In this document: positions 6,036 through 11,697 of the stretch, in pieces
How positions within the stretch are numbered: the stretch's first letter is position 1
Layout: the number at the start of each line of letters is the position of its first letter
Assembly: GCA_036558305.1 (NCBI GenBank)
Contig: DATBFX010000287.1
Location: 1 to 12,874 of the forward strand
DNA: 12,874 nucleotides
DNA from: DATBFX01 sp036558305
GTDB lineage: Bacteria; Chloroflexota; Chloroflexia; Thermomicrobiales; UBA6265
Direction: 5' to 3'
Notes under the pieces: model-generated
What the model saw: the letters and a program-made list of their open reading frames with translations, nothing else
Database searches by the model: none
Told to the model about the DNA's origin: nothing
Position numbers and translations under genes: made by a program

Positions 6036-8000
6036 TCATCGAATGTTGGCCTTCACCGCCGCCAGGGTGGCCTCGTTGAGCCGGTCGAACCCGACCGTGC
6101 CGTACCTGCCCGTCGTCGTCGGCGGCTGGACGATGGTCACGTTGTCCAAGTGCAGATCCTTGATCCAGCCGACGCCCTCGTCGTACGCCGACGAACCGAC
6201 CCACAGCACGTGGGTTCCAGCCCGGTCGAAGTCCCGCAGCCACAACTCGACCTTCTCCTGTTCTTCGTACTTGACGAGGTAGGCGTCGGAGACGACGATC
6301 AGGATCCGGGCGGCGTAGCTGGGAGCGGCCAGGTGCAGAACCCCGTCGAGCGCGGCCAGCGCCAGGTCGCATTCCTCCGTGCCGTCGTCGGCGGGAACGC
6401 CCCGCACGACCGACAGGATCTCGCCCGGCCGGGCGATGGACTTGACGTTGTCCCCGAACGTGACGGCGGCGGTGCGAGCACCGATGCGGTGACCGGCGTT
6501 CGTCCACACGTAGGCGAAATCGGCCACCGTCTGCTCAGCCCATTTCATCGAAGCGGACGTGTCAGTGGCGATGCCGACTACGAGCGGCCGGGCCGTCGAG
6601 TGGCGACGGACGGAGCCGCGCCACGGTTCGGCGCTCACCATGCGGCCCTGCGCCCGCTCCGCGGACGCCCGCACTGCCTCCCGGGAACGGAGACGACCGG
6701 GAGGCAGCACGGCGGGACGGGCGACCTTGCTGATCGCGGGGAGTGACAGATCGGACAGCACCTTGCTCACTTCGAGCACGGCCTGACGGTGATGCTTCAT
6801 GGGTTCCTGCTCGAAGATCGTGGTGGACTTCCGCTTGTTGCCGAACACCCGGTGCGCGGCCTCCATCGACTTCCACCGGATCGGGGTGCTCTCGACCTTG
6901 TTCCAGTCTTCGGACAGGGTTTCCTCCAAGTGCTTCAACGCGGCGTCGGTCAGTTCCTTCGCCTCGCTGGTGGGGTCACCGGTTTCGTCGTCGTCGTCGG
7001 GTGTGCTGACGATGGACCCCTTCTCACCCAAGTCCCAATCCAGTTCGCCGTCGCCTTCGTCGGGTTCGGGATCGGACTTCGAGCGGCCGTCGTCGGACTC
7101 GTCGTCGGACGTGTCGTCCGGCTCACCCTTGTCGGTGTTGTCGCCGGGTTCGGTGTCGTCGTCGGTGTCGTCATCCTCGTCGGACTTGTCGGACTTGCCG
7201 CCGCCCTTGCCCGGCTCACCCTCGCCCTCACCCTTGCCCTTGCCACGTGCGCCGGTTCCGTCCGGCTCGCCGTCGCAGGAGTCGTCGCCGTCGGAGGTTT
7301 CCTCACCGACCAGTTCGACCCACTCGTCGCAGATCTCGATCAGCCGGGCGGTGTCGCGGGGCAGGATCAGGGTGACGGTCTCTTGCAGCAGGTCCATCAA
7401 CGCATCGACGGTGTCGTCGCCCAGCAGGACGCGGGCGGCTTCGTCCATCGGCTTCGTCTCGGCCATCGTGGCGATCCCGCCCAGGGTGCGGCCCTGGACG
7501 AGCGCCCAGGCCCGGGCCACGGTCGGCTTCGACGTGGTGTCGAGCGAGCGGATGCCTTTGAGGACGATGGTGAAGCTGGCCCGCAGCCCGGACCGGCCAC
7601 GTGGGAACCGGCGGATGGCGTGGTTCTCGACCCGCACTTCCTCGAAGGTGGTGAGCAGTTGGCTGTGGTGGGGGGCCAGCTTCTCGGCGTCGCGCAGCGC
7701 CTCAGAGATCGCGGCGTGCGACGCTTCGTGGGCGAGCAGCCCTTCGGACTTCGCCCAATCGAACCCGGTGCCCATTCCCCGGACGTTGTCGGTGTCGATC
7801 CCGGCCTCGTCGGCGTGGATGTAGATGTCACCGGTCTGCGGCACGTACCATGCCGGAGCCGGAGGGTTGGGCACGTCTTCGGTGCCGACGTACCGGGCGA
7901 CCGGGGTGCGGACGTTGGCGATATGGGTGAGCGCCGCATGGGCGTTGAGCCGGGCGCTCGCCTGGTTGTGGGTTTCGTTCTTGCTGGTGATCACGTTCAT
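6036..8000 (-). CDS. CobT-like metallopeptidase-fold / VWA-domain protein
   Basis: This 654-residue protein has three parts. Residues about 1-235 form an all-helical region with a zinc-peptidase-like HEASH at 91-95 and a downstream FEEVRVE at 119-125, the pattern of CobT/VWA-associated metallopeptidase-like proteins (HExxH plus distal Glu). Residues about 235-345 are an extreme Asp/Glu/Gly/Ser-rich linker. Residues about 470-654 form a von Willebrand A domain with an apparently complete MIDAS: DTSAS at 480-484, T541 in DDGTEECD, and D572 in VVSDAY. Helix-acidic linker-VWA is the CobT arrangement, and a MoxR/CobS-type ATPase is encoded two genes upstream. By analogy the pair would remodel or metal-load a partner protein in the cytoplasm; the target is unknown. 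The start ATG has GGAG 8 bases upstream. Confidence 0.85.
   Translation of the reverse strand: MNVITSKNETHNQASARLNAHAALTHIANVRTPVARYVGTEDVPNPPAPAWYVPQTGDIYIHADEAGIDTDNVRGMGTGFDWAKSEGLLAHEASHAAISEALRDAEKLAPHHSQLLTTFEEVRVENHAIRRFPRGRSGLRASFTIVLKGIRSLDTTSKPTVARAWALVQGRTLGGIATMAETKPMDEAARVLLGDDTVDALMDLLQETVTLILPRDTARLIEICDEWVELVGEETSDGDDSCDGEPDGTGARGKGKGEGEGEPGKGGGKSDKSDEDDDTDDDTEPGDNTDKGEPDDTSDDESDDGRSKSDPEPDEGDGELDWDLGEKGSIVSTPDDDDETGDPTSEAKELTDAALKHLEETLSEDWNKVESTPIRWKSMEAAHRVFGNKRKSTTIFEQEPMKHHRQAVLEVSKVLSDLSLPAISKVARPAVLPPGRLRSREAVRASAERAQGRMVSAEPWRGSVRRHSTARPLVVGIATDTSASMKWAEQTVADFAYVWTNAGHRIGARTAAVTFGDNVKSIARPGEILSVVRGVPADDGTEECDLALAALDGVLHLAAPSYAARILIVVSDAYLVKYEEQEKVELWLRDFDRAGTHVLWVGSSAYDEGVGWIKDLHLDNVTIVQPPTTTGRYGTVGFDRLNEATLAAVKANIR
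6674..6707. repeat. 11-bp inverted repeat inside the VWA gene
   Basis: CTGCCTCCCGG (6674-6684) pairs perfectly with its reverse complement at 6697-6707 over a 12-base loop. It falls in coding sequence between the linker and the VWA domain. It could be chance in GC-rich DNA. Confidence 0.6.
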
Positions 8001-8012
8001 GTCTAGGTCTCC
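8001..8012 (-). promoter_or_regulatory. Short start-associated leader repeat before the VWA gene
   Basis: The minus strand reads GGAGACCTAGAC and abuts the ATG directly. It is a shortened version of the leader motif with GGAG acting as Shine-Dalgarno. Confidence 0.6.
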
Positions 8013-8032
8013 GTTTACAGTTTACCGCTTAC
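8013..8032. repeat. Operator-like repeat 2 (three GTTTAC-type hexamers)
   Basis: GTTTAC, GTTTAC and GCTTAC begin at 8013, 8020 and 8027, an exact 7-base period. The last overlaps the TAA stop of the 189-aa gene. The minus strand reads TAAACT as a possible -10 for the VWA gene. Confidence 0.65.
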
Positions 8033-8598
8033 AGCGGGAAGTTGATGGGCCAAGCCTGCGAGTTATCGACCGGCTTCGAGAAGTCGTACTTGCCGAAGTC
8101 CCGCTCGATCCGGTACTGCCCACGGAAGCGGGCGGCGGGGATCTGATCGGCTTCGACCTGACTGACGGAGTCGGCCTCCAACTCCACGAGCAGTGGACGC
8201 CCGAACAGCTTGATGCCGGGCCGGGCGAGCACACCGTCGAGGAAGGTCAACACCTTCTCCAACGACTCGACTCGCTTGTGCCGCCAGTTCGCCTTCGTCG
8301 CCCCCTTCGGGCGGGCCGATGCGTAGAGGTTCGGGCCGACGACGAAGTACCGGGTGTGGGATTCGTTGCCCGGTGTCTCGTTGACGACTTCGAGGTACAG
8401 CCCGTAGCTGCCGGTGCCCTCCGTGCCTCTCGCCTTGACGACGAACGGCCGCAGGGTGGACTTCGCCCGGATGCGCCGGACGTTGTTGGCAACCGTGTCG
8501 GCGGACATCGCCCGCTGCCGCACACCGCTGCCGCTGATTCGGGTCGGCGGCTCGCCGGGGCTTGCGCCTTCGGTGGCCGGGGTCTCGATGGTGGTCAT
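8029..8598 (-). CDS. Unknown 189-aa protein between MoxR and VWA genes
   Basis: I do not recognise this family. The first 25 or so residues are Thr/Pro/Gly-rich and likely disordered. Residues 35-150 alternate beta-like and charged segments (GSYGLYLEVVN, TRYFVVGPNLYASARPKG, HKRVESLEKVLTFLDGVLA), and the end is aromatic and polar (YRIERDFGKYDFSKPVDNSQ). There are no cysteines, membrane segment or signal peptide. AGGAG lies 9-10 bases before the start. The leader contains a tiny ATGAAATGA, in which a two-codon frame (Met-Lys-stop) overlaps the true ATG and could modulate initiation. Its position between the ATPase and VWA genes, with the same leader and operator motifs, suggests it is a dedicated partner or substrate of that pair (inference). 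Confidence 0.75.
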   Translation of the reverse strand: MTTIETPATEGASPGEPPTRISGSGVRQRAMSADTVANNVRRIRAKSTLRPFVVKARGTEGTGSYGLYLEVVNETPGNESHTRYFVVGPNLYASARPKGATKANWRHKRVESLEKVLTFLDGVLARPGIKLFGRPLLVELEADSVSQVEADQIPAARFRGQYRIERDFGKYDFSKPVDNSQAWPINFPL

Positions 8599-8622
8599 TT
8601 CATGTTCTCCTGTGTCTGGGTC
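8599..8622 (-). promoter_or_regulatory. Start-associated leader repeat before the 189-aa gene
   Basis: The minus strand reads GACCCAGACACAGGAGAACA, then TGAA before the ATG. It is a variant of the same leader motif. Confidence 0.65.
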
Positions 8623-8626
8623 TTAC

Positions 8627-8657
8627 GTTTACAGTATACCGGGCTGTCAAGGTTTAC
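8627..8657. repeat. Operator-like repeat 3 (GTTTAC-A-GTATAC plus outlying GTTTAC)
   Basis: A 13-base pair of hexamers lies at 8627-8639 and a third GTTTAC at 8652-8657 overlaps the stop of the ATPase gene. The minus strand has TATACT at 8633-8638, with TTGACA only 6 bases upstream of it. Confidence 0.7.
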
Positions 8658-9607
8658 AGCGCCAACGGCTTCGGCTTGCTGCCGAACACCGCCTCGATGG
8701 CAGCCAGCGCAACCTCCCGGTTCTCCGGGCGGATCTGGCTGACGTAGTTGGACAGGGCCAGTTCCTCACCGAACTGAGCAGAGACGTTGCGGAACACGAT
8801 CAGTTCCCGCAACTGCGGGGCCGCAGTGACCTCGCCGCGCTGCGCCTTCTCGTTGAGGTTCCGGGTGACCTGCGTGATCTTCGGCGGGACGCCCAGCTTT
8901 GTGGCGATGCTCCAATCCGTCTTCATCTCAGCCTGGACGTAGAACCGGCTGAGCAGAGCGTCGCTCATCATCGCTCCCGGCACGTCCGGGTTGCAGGCTC
9001 CGATCACGGCGAACCCGGGGGCCGGGTGAATCGAGCCACGTGACGGGTTGGCGGTGACGACTAGTTCGTCGCGGCCGTCCATCACGCCGTACACGACGGC
9101 CATGACCCGGGGGTCGATCAGGGCGATCTCATCCACGAGCAGTTTCTTGCCTTCGAGCATCGACTTCGGCAGTGGGCCATCGACCCACAGGTAGGTGCCG
9201 TCGGGCTGCTGGACCCAGGAGCCGACGAAGTCGGCAGCCTCGGTCTCGATGCTGCCCTGGACGGTATACAGGTCACCGAACGCGGCCTCGACCAGTGCGG
9301 TCTTGCCGGTTCCGGGCGGGCCGTACAGCAGCACGTTCAGCCCGGCGTTGACGGACGAGCGAACGAACGTCACGTCCTGCATCTTCGTGGTGCCGACCAT
9401 CAGGAAGCGGGGGACGTATTCCTCGCCGTTGGGTCGGACGTACACCGCCTTCTCGTCGGCTTCGGCCAGAACGGCGGCTGCCGGGCTGGCGGGGGTGGTA
9501 ACGCTGGCCTCCGGGTCTCCGGTGTTGATGGTGGTCAGCGACTCATACGACACGCCGTGGGCGAGTAGCGGCCACAGTGCGTCGGTGAGAGGGGTGGTGG
9601 TGGTCAT
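8654..9607 (-). CDS. MoxR/CobS-like AAA+ ATPase
   Basis: This 317-residue cytoplasmic AAA+ ATPase has Walker A GPPGTGKT at 96-103, Walker B LLVDEI at 156-161, a MoxR-type WVDGPLPKSM segment before it, sensor-1 Asn206 in GACNP, and a likely arginine finger R221 in LLSRF. Residues 1-85 are a variable N-terminus. The ATG at 9607 was chosen because AGGAGA lies about 9 bases upstream; the frame is open further upstream, but that extension would run through the leader and operator. MoxR-family ATPases form hexamers and work with VWA-domain partners to remodel proteins or insert metals; the matching VWA protein is encoded at 6036-8000. No cobaltochelatase large subunit or cobalamin gene is present, so a cobalt-chelation role is not supported. 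Confidence 0.9.
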   Translation of the reverse strand: MTTTTPLTDALWPLLAHGVSYESLTTINTGDPEASVTTPASPAAAVLAEADEKAVYVRPNGEEYVPRFLMVGTTKMQDVTFVRSSVNAGLNVLLYGPPGTGKTALVEAAFGDLYTVQGSIETEAADFVGSWVQQPDGTYLWVDGPLPKSMLEGKKLLVDEIALIDPRVMAVVYGVMDGRDELVVTANPSRGSIHPAPGFAVIGACNPDVPGAMMSDALLSRFYVQAEMKTDWSIATKLGVPPKITQVTRNLNEKAQRGEVTAAPQLRELIVFRNVSAQFGEELALSNYVSQIRPENREVALAAIEAVFGSKPKPLAL

Positions 9608-9637
9608 GTCTGATTTCTCCTGGTCTGGGTCTGAGTC
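9608..9637 (-). promoter_or_regulatory. Start-associated leader repeat before the ATPase gene
   Basis: The minus strand reads CAGACCCAGACCAGGAGA, then AATCAGAC, directly followed by ATG. It includes the Shine-Dalgarno. Confidence 0.75.
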
Positions 9638-9657
9638 TAGTCGGTGGGTGTCACACC

Positions 9658-9695
9658 GTTTACAGTATACACCCGTAGTCAAGCGTCCGGTTTAC
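9658..9695. repeat. Operator-like repeat 4 (GTTTAC-A-GTATAC plus outlying GTTTAC)
   Basis: The 13-base core at 9658-9670 is identical to that at 8627-8639. A further GTTTAC at 9690-9695 overlaps the stop of the HTH gene. The minus strand has TATACT at 9664-9669, with TTGACT 7 bases upstream of it. Confidence 0.7.
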
Positions 9696-10033
9696 GGCAT
9701 CATATCGTCGAGGTTGATCTTCTCGCCTCGGGCCTCGGCCTCGTCCATCCGCTTCGCCGCGGCGGCACGGGCCGACATGAACCGCACTCGCGGCCCCTCG
9801 ACCTTCCGACGCCGGAGCACGGTCTGGACCCACGGCGTTGACTTGCTCGCGGCCCTCGCGATGTCCTGATAGCGCTCTCCCTCATCGACGGCTTCGAGCA
9901 CCGCCGAATCGAGATCGAAGGCTGCGGCGTTCACCTTCAAGCGCAGCGCCGTCAGGGCTGCGGCCTTGTCGTGAACCGCTACGAGCGCATCCGACCAGGT
10001 CGGGTCGAGTGCGTCGGTGGTGGTGGTTGTCAT
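9692..10033 (-). CDS. Small helix-turn-helix protein, candidate regulator
   Basis: This 113-residue, strongly helical protein has a probable HTH at about residues 44-76: VLEAVDEGERYQDIARAASK, then STPWVQTVLRRRK. The recognition helix would be the STPWVQTVLRRR part. The C-terminus is Ala/Arg-rich and then acidic (GEKINLDDMMP). The ATG at 10033 follows AGGAG within the repeated leader motif and sits directly below operator-like repeat 5. It is the only DNA-binding-like protein among the genes bearing these operators, so it is the natural candidate for autoregulation and control of the MoxR-VWA genes. It is not a recognisable lambda-type repressor, so this remains inference. Confidence 0.75.
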   Translation of the reverse strand: MTTTTTDALDPTWSDALVAVHDKAAALTALRLKVNAAAFDLDSAVLEAVDEGERYQDIARAASKSTPWVQTVLRRRKVEGPRVRFMSARAAAAKRMDEAEARGEKINLDDMMP

Positions 10034-10051
10034 GTCTGTCTCCTGGTCTAG
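10034..10051 (-). promoter_or_regulatory. Start-associated leader repeat before the HTH gene
   Basis: The minus strand reads CTAGACCAGGAGACAGAC, immediately followed by ATG. Confidence 0.75.
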
Positions 10052-10053
10052 TG

Positions 10054-10082
10054 GTATACGGTGTTCACTATACACCGGTATC
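10054..10082. repeat. Operator-like repeat 5 (three hexamers, 7-base period)
   Basis: GTATAC, GTGTTC and CTATAC begin at 10054, 10061 and 10068, followed by ACCGGTATC. The minus strand reads TATAGT at 10067-10072 as a possible -10 for the HTH gene. Confidence 0.6.
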
Positions 10083-10200
10083 AGCGGAAGCGTCCAGGGC
10101 AGGTCTTCTCGTGGACGACCTTGACCTGCTTGATGGTCACCTTGCCGGTAGTGGCGACGACACCGCCGCACTTCTCGCAGCGGTAGCTGTCCTTGTTCAC
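10081..10200 (-). CDS. 39-aa zinc-finger-like protein
   Basis: This very short protein starts at a GTG with AGGAG about 7 bases upstream inside the repeated leader motif. It has CEKC at residues 8-11 and HEKTC at 30-34, a CCHC-type set of four ligands spaced like a small zinc knuckle, and is basic (VTIKQVKVVHEK, PGRFR). Such micro-proteins often bind nucleic acid or protein partners; the function here is unknown. A much longer open frame extends upstream but crosses the neighbouring gene in another phase. The upstream gene ends 26 bases before it, so the two probably share a transcript. Confidence 0.7.
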   Translation of the reverse strand: MNKDSYRCEKCGGVVATTGKVTIKQVKVVHEKTCPGRFR

Positions 10201-10226
10201 TCTCTTGTCTCCTGTCTTGGTCTTGG
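10201..10226 (-). promoter_or_regulatory. Start-associated leader repeat before the 39-aa gene
   Basis: The minus strand reads GACCAAGACCAAGACAGGAG, then ACAAGA, followed by GTG. No operator-like hexamers occur in this gap. Confidence 0.75.
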
Positions 10227-10460
10227 TCACGCGGCCCCGTCGAGTTGGGCGACGAAGTCCACGATGTTGGGGGCCGTCTTCCCGGCCCATTGGGTGTCGG
10301 GGTCGAACGTCGCCAGGTCGGCGTCGGTCAACTTCTCCCGGTGGATCACCCGCTTGCGGTCGGGACTGATCGCCACGACCTTCCACGTGAGACCGCGCCG
10401 GTAGGCGGTCACGGTCCAGGTGGGGTGGGGAATCTCTCTGGTATCTGATGTCTGTGTCAC
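10227..10460 (-). CDS. Hypothetical 77-aa protein, probably leaderless
   Basis: I do not recognise the family. The protein has a beta-like N-terminal half (WTVTAYRRGLTWKVVAISPD, then RKRVIHREKL) and an acidic, helical C-terminal half (DADLATFDPDTQWAGKTAP, NIVDFVAQLDG). The GTG at 10460 has no Shine-Dalgarno. Instead a TATACT on the minus strand (10467-10472) ends six bases before it, the spacing expected for a leaderless actinobacterial mRNA. The gene is the first of the leftward run and lies under operator-like repeat 6. Confidence 0.65.
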   Translation of the reverse strand: MTQTSDTREIPHPTWTVTAYRRGLTWKVVAISPDRKRVIHREKLTDADLATFDPDTQWAGKTAPNIVDFVAQLDGAA

Positions 10461-10483
10461 GAATACAGTATATCACCGTATTC
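10461..10483. promoter_or_regulatory. Operator-like repeat 6 and leaderless promoter
   Basis: GAATAC, A, GTATAT, then CACC and GTATTC form a 23-bp imperfect palindrome with 6-bp perfect ends. The minus strand carries TATACT with its last base seven before the GTG at 10460. A weak TTGCGT lies 16 bases upstream of that hexamer. Confidence 0.6.
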
Positions 10484-10529
10484 AAGAAACGCAACTTGCC
10501 TGGTAGCGGGCGCAGCAGACTAGAGCCTC

Positions 10530-10607
10530 GTGACCAGTGATGACTGGGCCGCGTTGGGAGTGCTCGCCGCCGCCTTCGTGACGGTGATCGTTGTGCTGTT
10601 CCGCTAA
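10530..10607 (+). CDS. Possible 25-aa single-span membrane micropeptide
   Basis: GTG-initiated frame of 25 codons reading TSDDWAALGVLAAAFVTVIV, then VLFR, before TAA. An in-frame TAG nine bases upstream fixes the start. The peptide is a short polar head, a transmembrane-like stretch and a terminal Arg. No good Shine-Dalgarno is visible, and high-GC DNA makes short Val/Ala/Leu frames common, so it is only a candidate. It lies alone on the plus strand between two leftward blocks. Confidence 0.3.
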   Translation: MTSDDWAALGVLAAAFVTVIVVLFR

Positions 10608-10639
10608 ACCTTTCGCCCGACGTGCGCGTCTAAGTAGGT

Positions 10640-10679
10640 GCCGGTCGGGTAGGGGCGGCTACGGGCGGACCCGACCGGC
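10640..10679 (-). terminator. Hairpin downstream of the transglycosylase gene
   Basis: An 11-bp perfect inverted repeat, GCCGGTCGGGT (10640-10650) and its complement (10669-10679), with an 18-base loop, starts just after the gene's stop. It lacks a T-run, as many high-GC actinobacterial terminators do. Confidence 0.6.
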
Positions 10680-10681
10680 CA

Positions 10682-11308
10682 TCAGTACGTGCTCCACGCC
10701 CCCCAGCCCTGCGCTGCGAGCACGACCAGTCCACAGGACAGGTTGAACCACGGGTCGAACAGGTCGTCAGGCGAGCCACCGCAGTTGTCGGCCCAGTCCG
10801 GCATGATCTGCAACAGGCCCGACGCCCCCGACGAGTTGTACGCCCCCGGGTCACAGTTCGACTCGCGGGCCATGATCCGACTCAGCGGCTCGTACCACTG
10901 ATCAGCCGTCCAACCCGCGGCGAGGGCGGTGTCGGACCACTGTTCGCAGGCGGTGCCTTCGATGGTCTGGAACACCTCGTCGGGCACGTCCCCGTCGCCA
11001 GACGAGTCCGTTGGAGAGGACGCTTCCGGCGACGGGCTGTCGGGTTCCACCACCCCGTCGCCGTCCCAGTCGCCAGTCTCGGTCGAGGTCGCGGAGTCGT
11101 CGGAGGGCGTGGCGTCGTCGGCCGGTTCGGGTTCTACGACGCCGTCGCGATCCCAGTCGTCGGTACACAGGGCACCACACTCGTTCGCCGCCCACTGCTC
11201 CGCGGCTCTGGGTTCCTCCCGATGCCAACGCAGCCAGGCGCGGGTCTGTGCCGGGGAGCACGCGCAAAGGGTTGCGAGCGCGGCGATGATGGTGATGAGC
11301 TTTCTCAC
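10682..11308 (-). CDS. Secreted lipoprotein-type lytic transglycosylase (SLT fold)
   Basis: This 208-residue protein starts at a GTG with AAAGGA 8 bases upstream. A signal sequence (MRKLITIIAALATLCACSPA) ends in a possible lipobox LCAC, with Cys17 as lipidation site. Residues 50-63 and 80-93 hold two copies of DWD-x-DGVVEP, resembling a calcium-binding loop (DxDxDG), within a long acidic Ser/Thr/Pro linker. Residues about 139-208 are a compact SLT-type muramidase domain: catalytic Glu149 in MARESNCDPGAYNSSGASG, then GLLQIMP and a final GWGAWSTY. It would cleave peptidoglycan glycan strands outside the membrane. Paired cysteines (152, 176, 192) fit an extracellular fold. It could help phage lysis or wall passage, or be a lysogeny gene. 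Confidence 0.85.
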   Translation of the reverse strand: MRKLITIIAALATLCACSPAQTRAWLRWHREEPRAAEQWAANECGALCTDDWDRDGVVEPEPADDATPSDDSATSTETGDWDGDGVVEPDSPSPEASSPTDSSGDGDVPDEVFQTIEGTACEQWSDTALAAGWTADQWYEPLSRIMARESNCDPGAYNSSGASGLLQIMPDWADNCGGSPDDLFDPWFNLSCGLVVLAAQGWGAWSTY

Positions 11309-11360
11309 AAGGCCGGTCCTTTCGTGACGGTTGGGTTACCGGTTCGTGACAGTTCAGCAT

Positions 11361-11395
11361 CCCGGCGCGGGGGGAATCCACCACCCCGCGCCGGG
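11361..11395 (-). terminator. Strong 12-bp hairpin between small membrane gene and transglycosylase gene
   Basis: CCCGGCGCGGGG (11361-11372) is perfectly complementary to 11384-11395 over an 11-base loop, beginning just past the stop at 11401. There is no T-run. It probably ends the upstream transcript, implying that the transglycosylase gene has its own promoter in 11309-11360, which I could not identify. Confidence 0.65.
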
Positions 11396-11400
11396 AACCG

Positions 11401-11589
11401 CTATCGCAGCAGCGTGACGTACAGGATCACCATGCCCGCGGCGAGAGCGATGGTGGCGAACACCACCATCAGGCATCCGACCTGATCTTCGGGCATCCCG
11501 TCGTCGCCCCACTCCGGGGCGTCACGCTTCCAGTCGAAGGGGCGACCAGGATCAGGCGGGGGCCACGGCGTCGGGGGGTCTTCCGCCAT
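11401..11589 (-). CDS. Small single-span membrane protein
   Basis: This 62-residue protein (from the ATG at 11589) has a Pro/Asp-rich cytosolic-type N-terminus (MAEDPPTPWPPPDPGRPFDW), a linker (PEWGDDGMPEDQVG), and one transmembrane helix at about 39-60 (CLMVVFATIALAAGMVILYV, then TLLR). A GTG at 11646 would add 19 basic residues but has no better ribosome site; neither start has a clear Shine-Dalgarno. Its place immediately upstream of a peptidoglycan-cleaving enzyme allows a holin-like or lysis-accessory role, but one helix and no homology make that tentative. Confidence 0.6.
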   Translation of the reverse strand: MAEDPPTPWPPPDPGRPFDWKRDAPEWGDDGMPEDQVGCLMVVFATIALAAGMVILYVTLLR

Positions 11590-11631
11590 CAGTCCGTTTG
11601 TAGTCCACCGGGCTGGAATGCGTGGGTGGCG

Positions 11632-11640
11632 TACTAGGGT
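11632..11640 (+). promoter_or_regulatory. Possible -10 for the plus-strand secreted protein gene
   Basis: TACTAGGGT contains TAGGGT (11635-11640), a TANNNT-type -10 that would give a leader of about 50 bases. The best -35 is a weak CTGGAA 16 bases upstream. Confidence 0.25.
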
Positions 11641-11697
11641 CCGCACCCGGGGCGGTCCAAGGTGGGGCGTCCGAGTGAACAGAGGGAGATTCCTCGA

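Noticed and set aside
6789..8006. Long open frame on the plus strand opposite the VWA gene
   Set aside because: It is antisense to a gene with clear HExxH-like and MIDAS motifs, its composition is the complement of the acidic linker, and it lacks a ribosome site. High GC explains the openness.
6036..9607. Cobalamin cobaltochelatase genes
   Set aside because: The CobS/CobT resemblance is only at the level of AAA+ and VWA domains. No large chelatase subunit or other cobalamin gene is present.
9608..9682. N-terminal extension of the ATPase
   Set aside because: The frame is open upstream, but the extension would be translated through the leader repeat and operator array. The ATG at 9607 has the Shine-Dalgarno.
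10461..10681. tRNA or other structured RNA in the longest gap of the leftward block
   Set aside because: No cloverleaf or known riboswitch pattern was seen. The gap holds the operator palindrome, the 25-codon candidate and a terminator hairpin.
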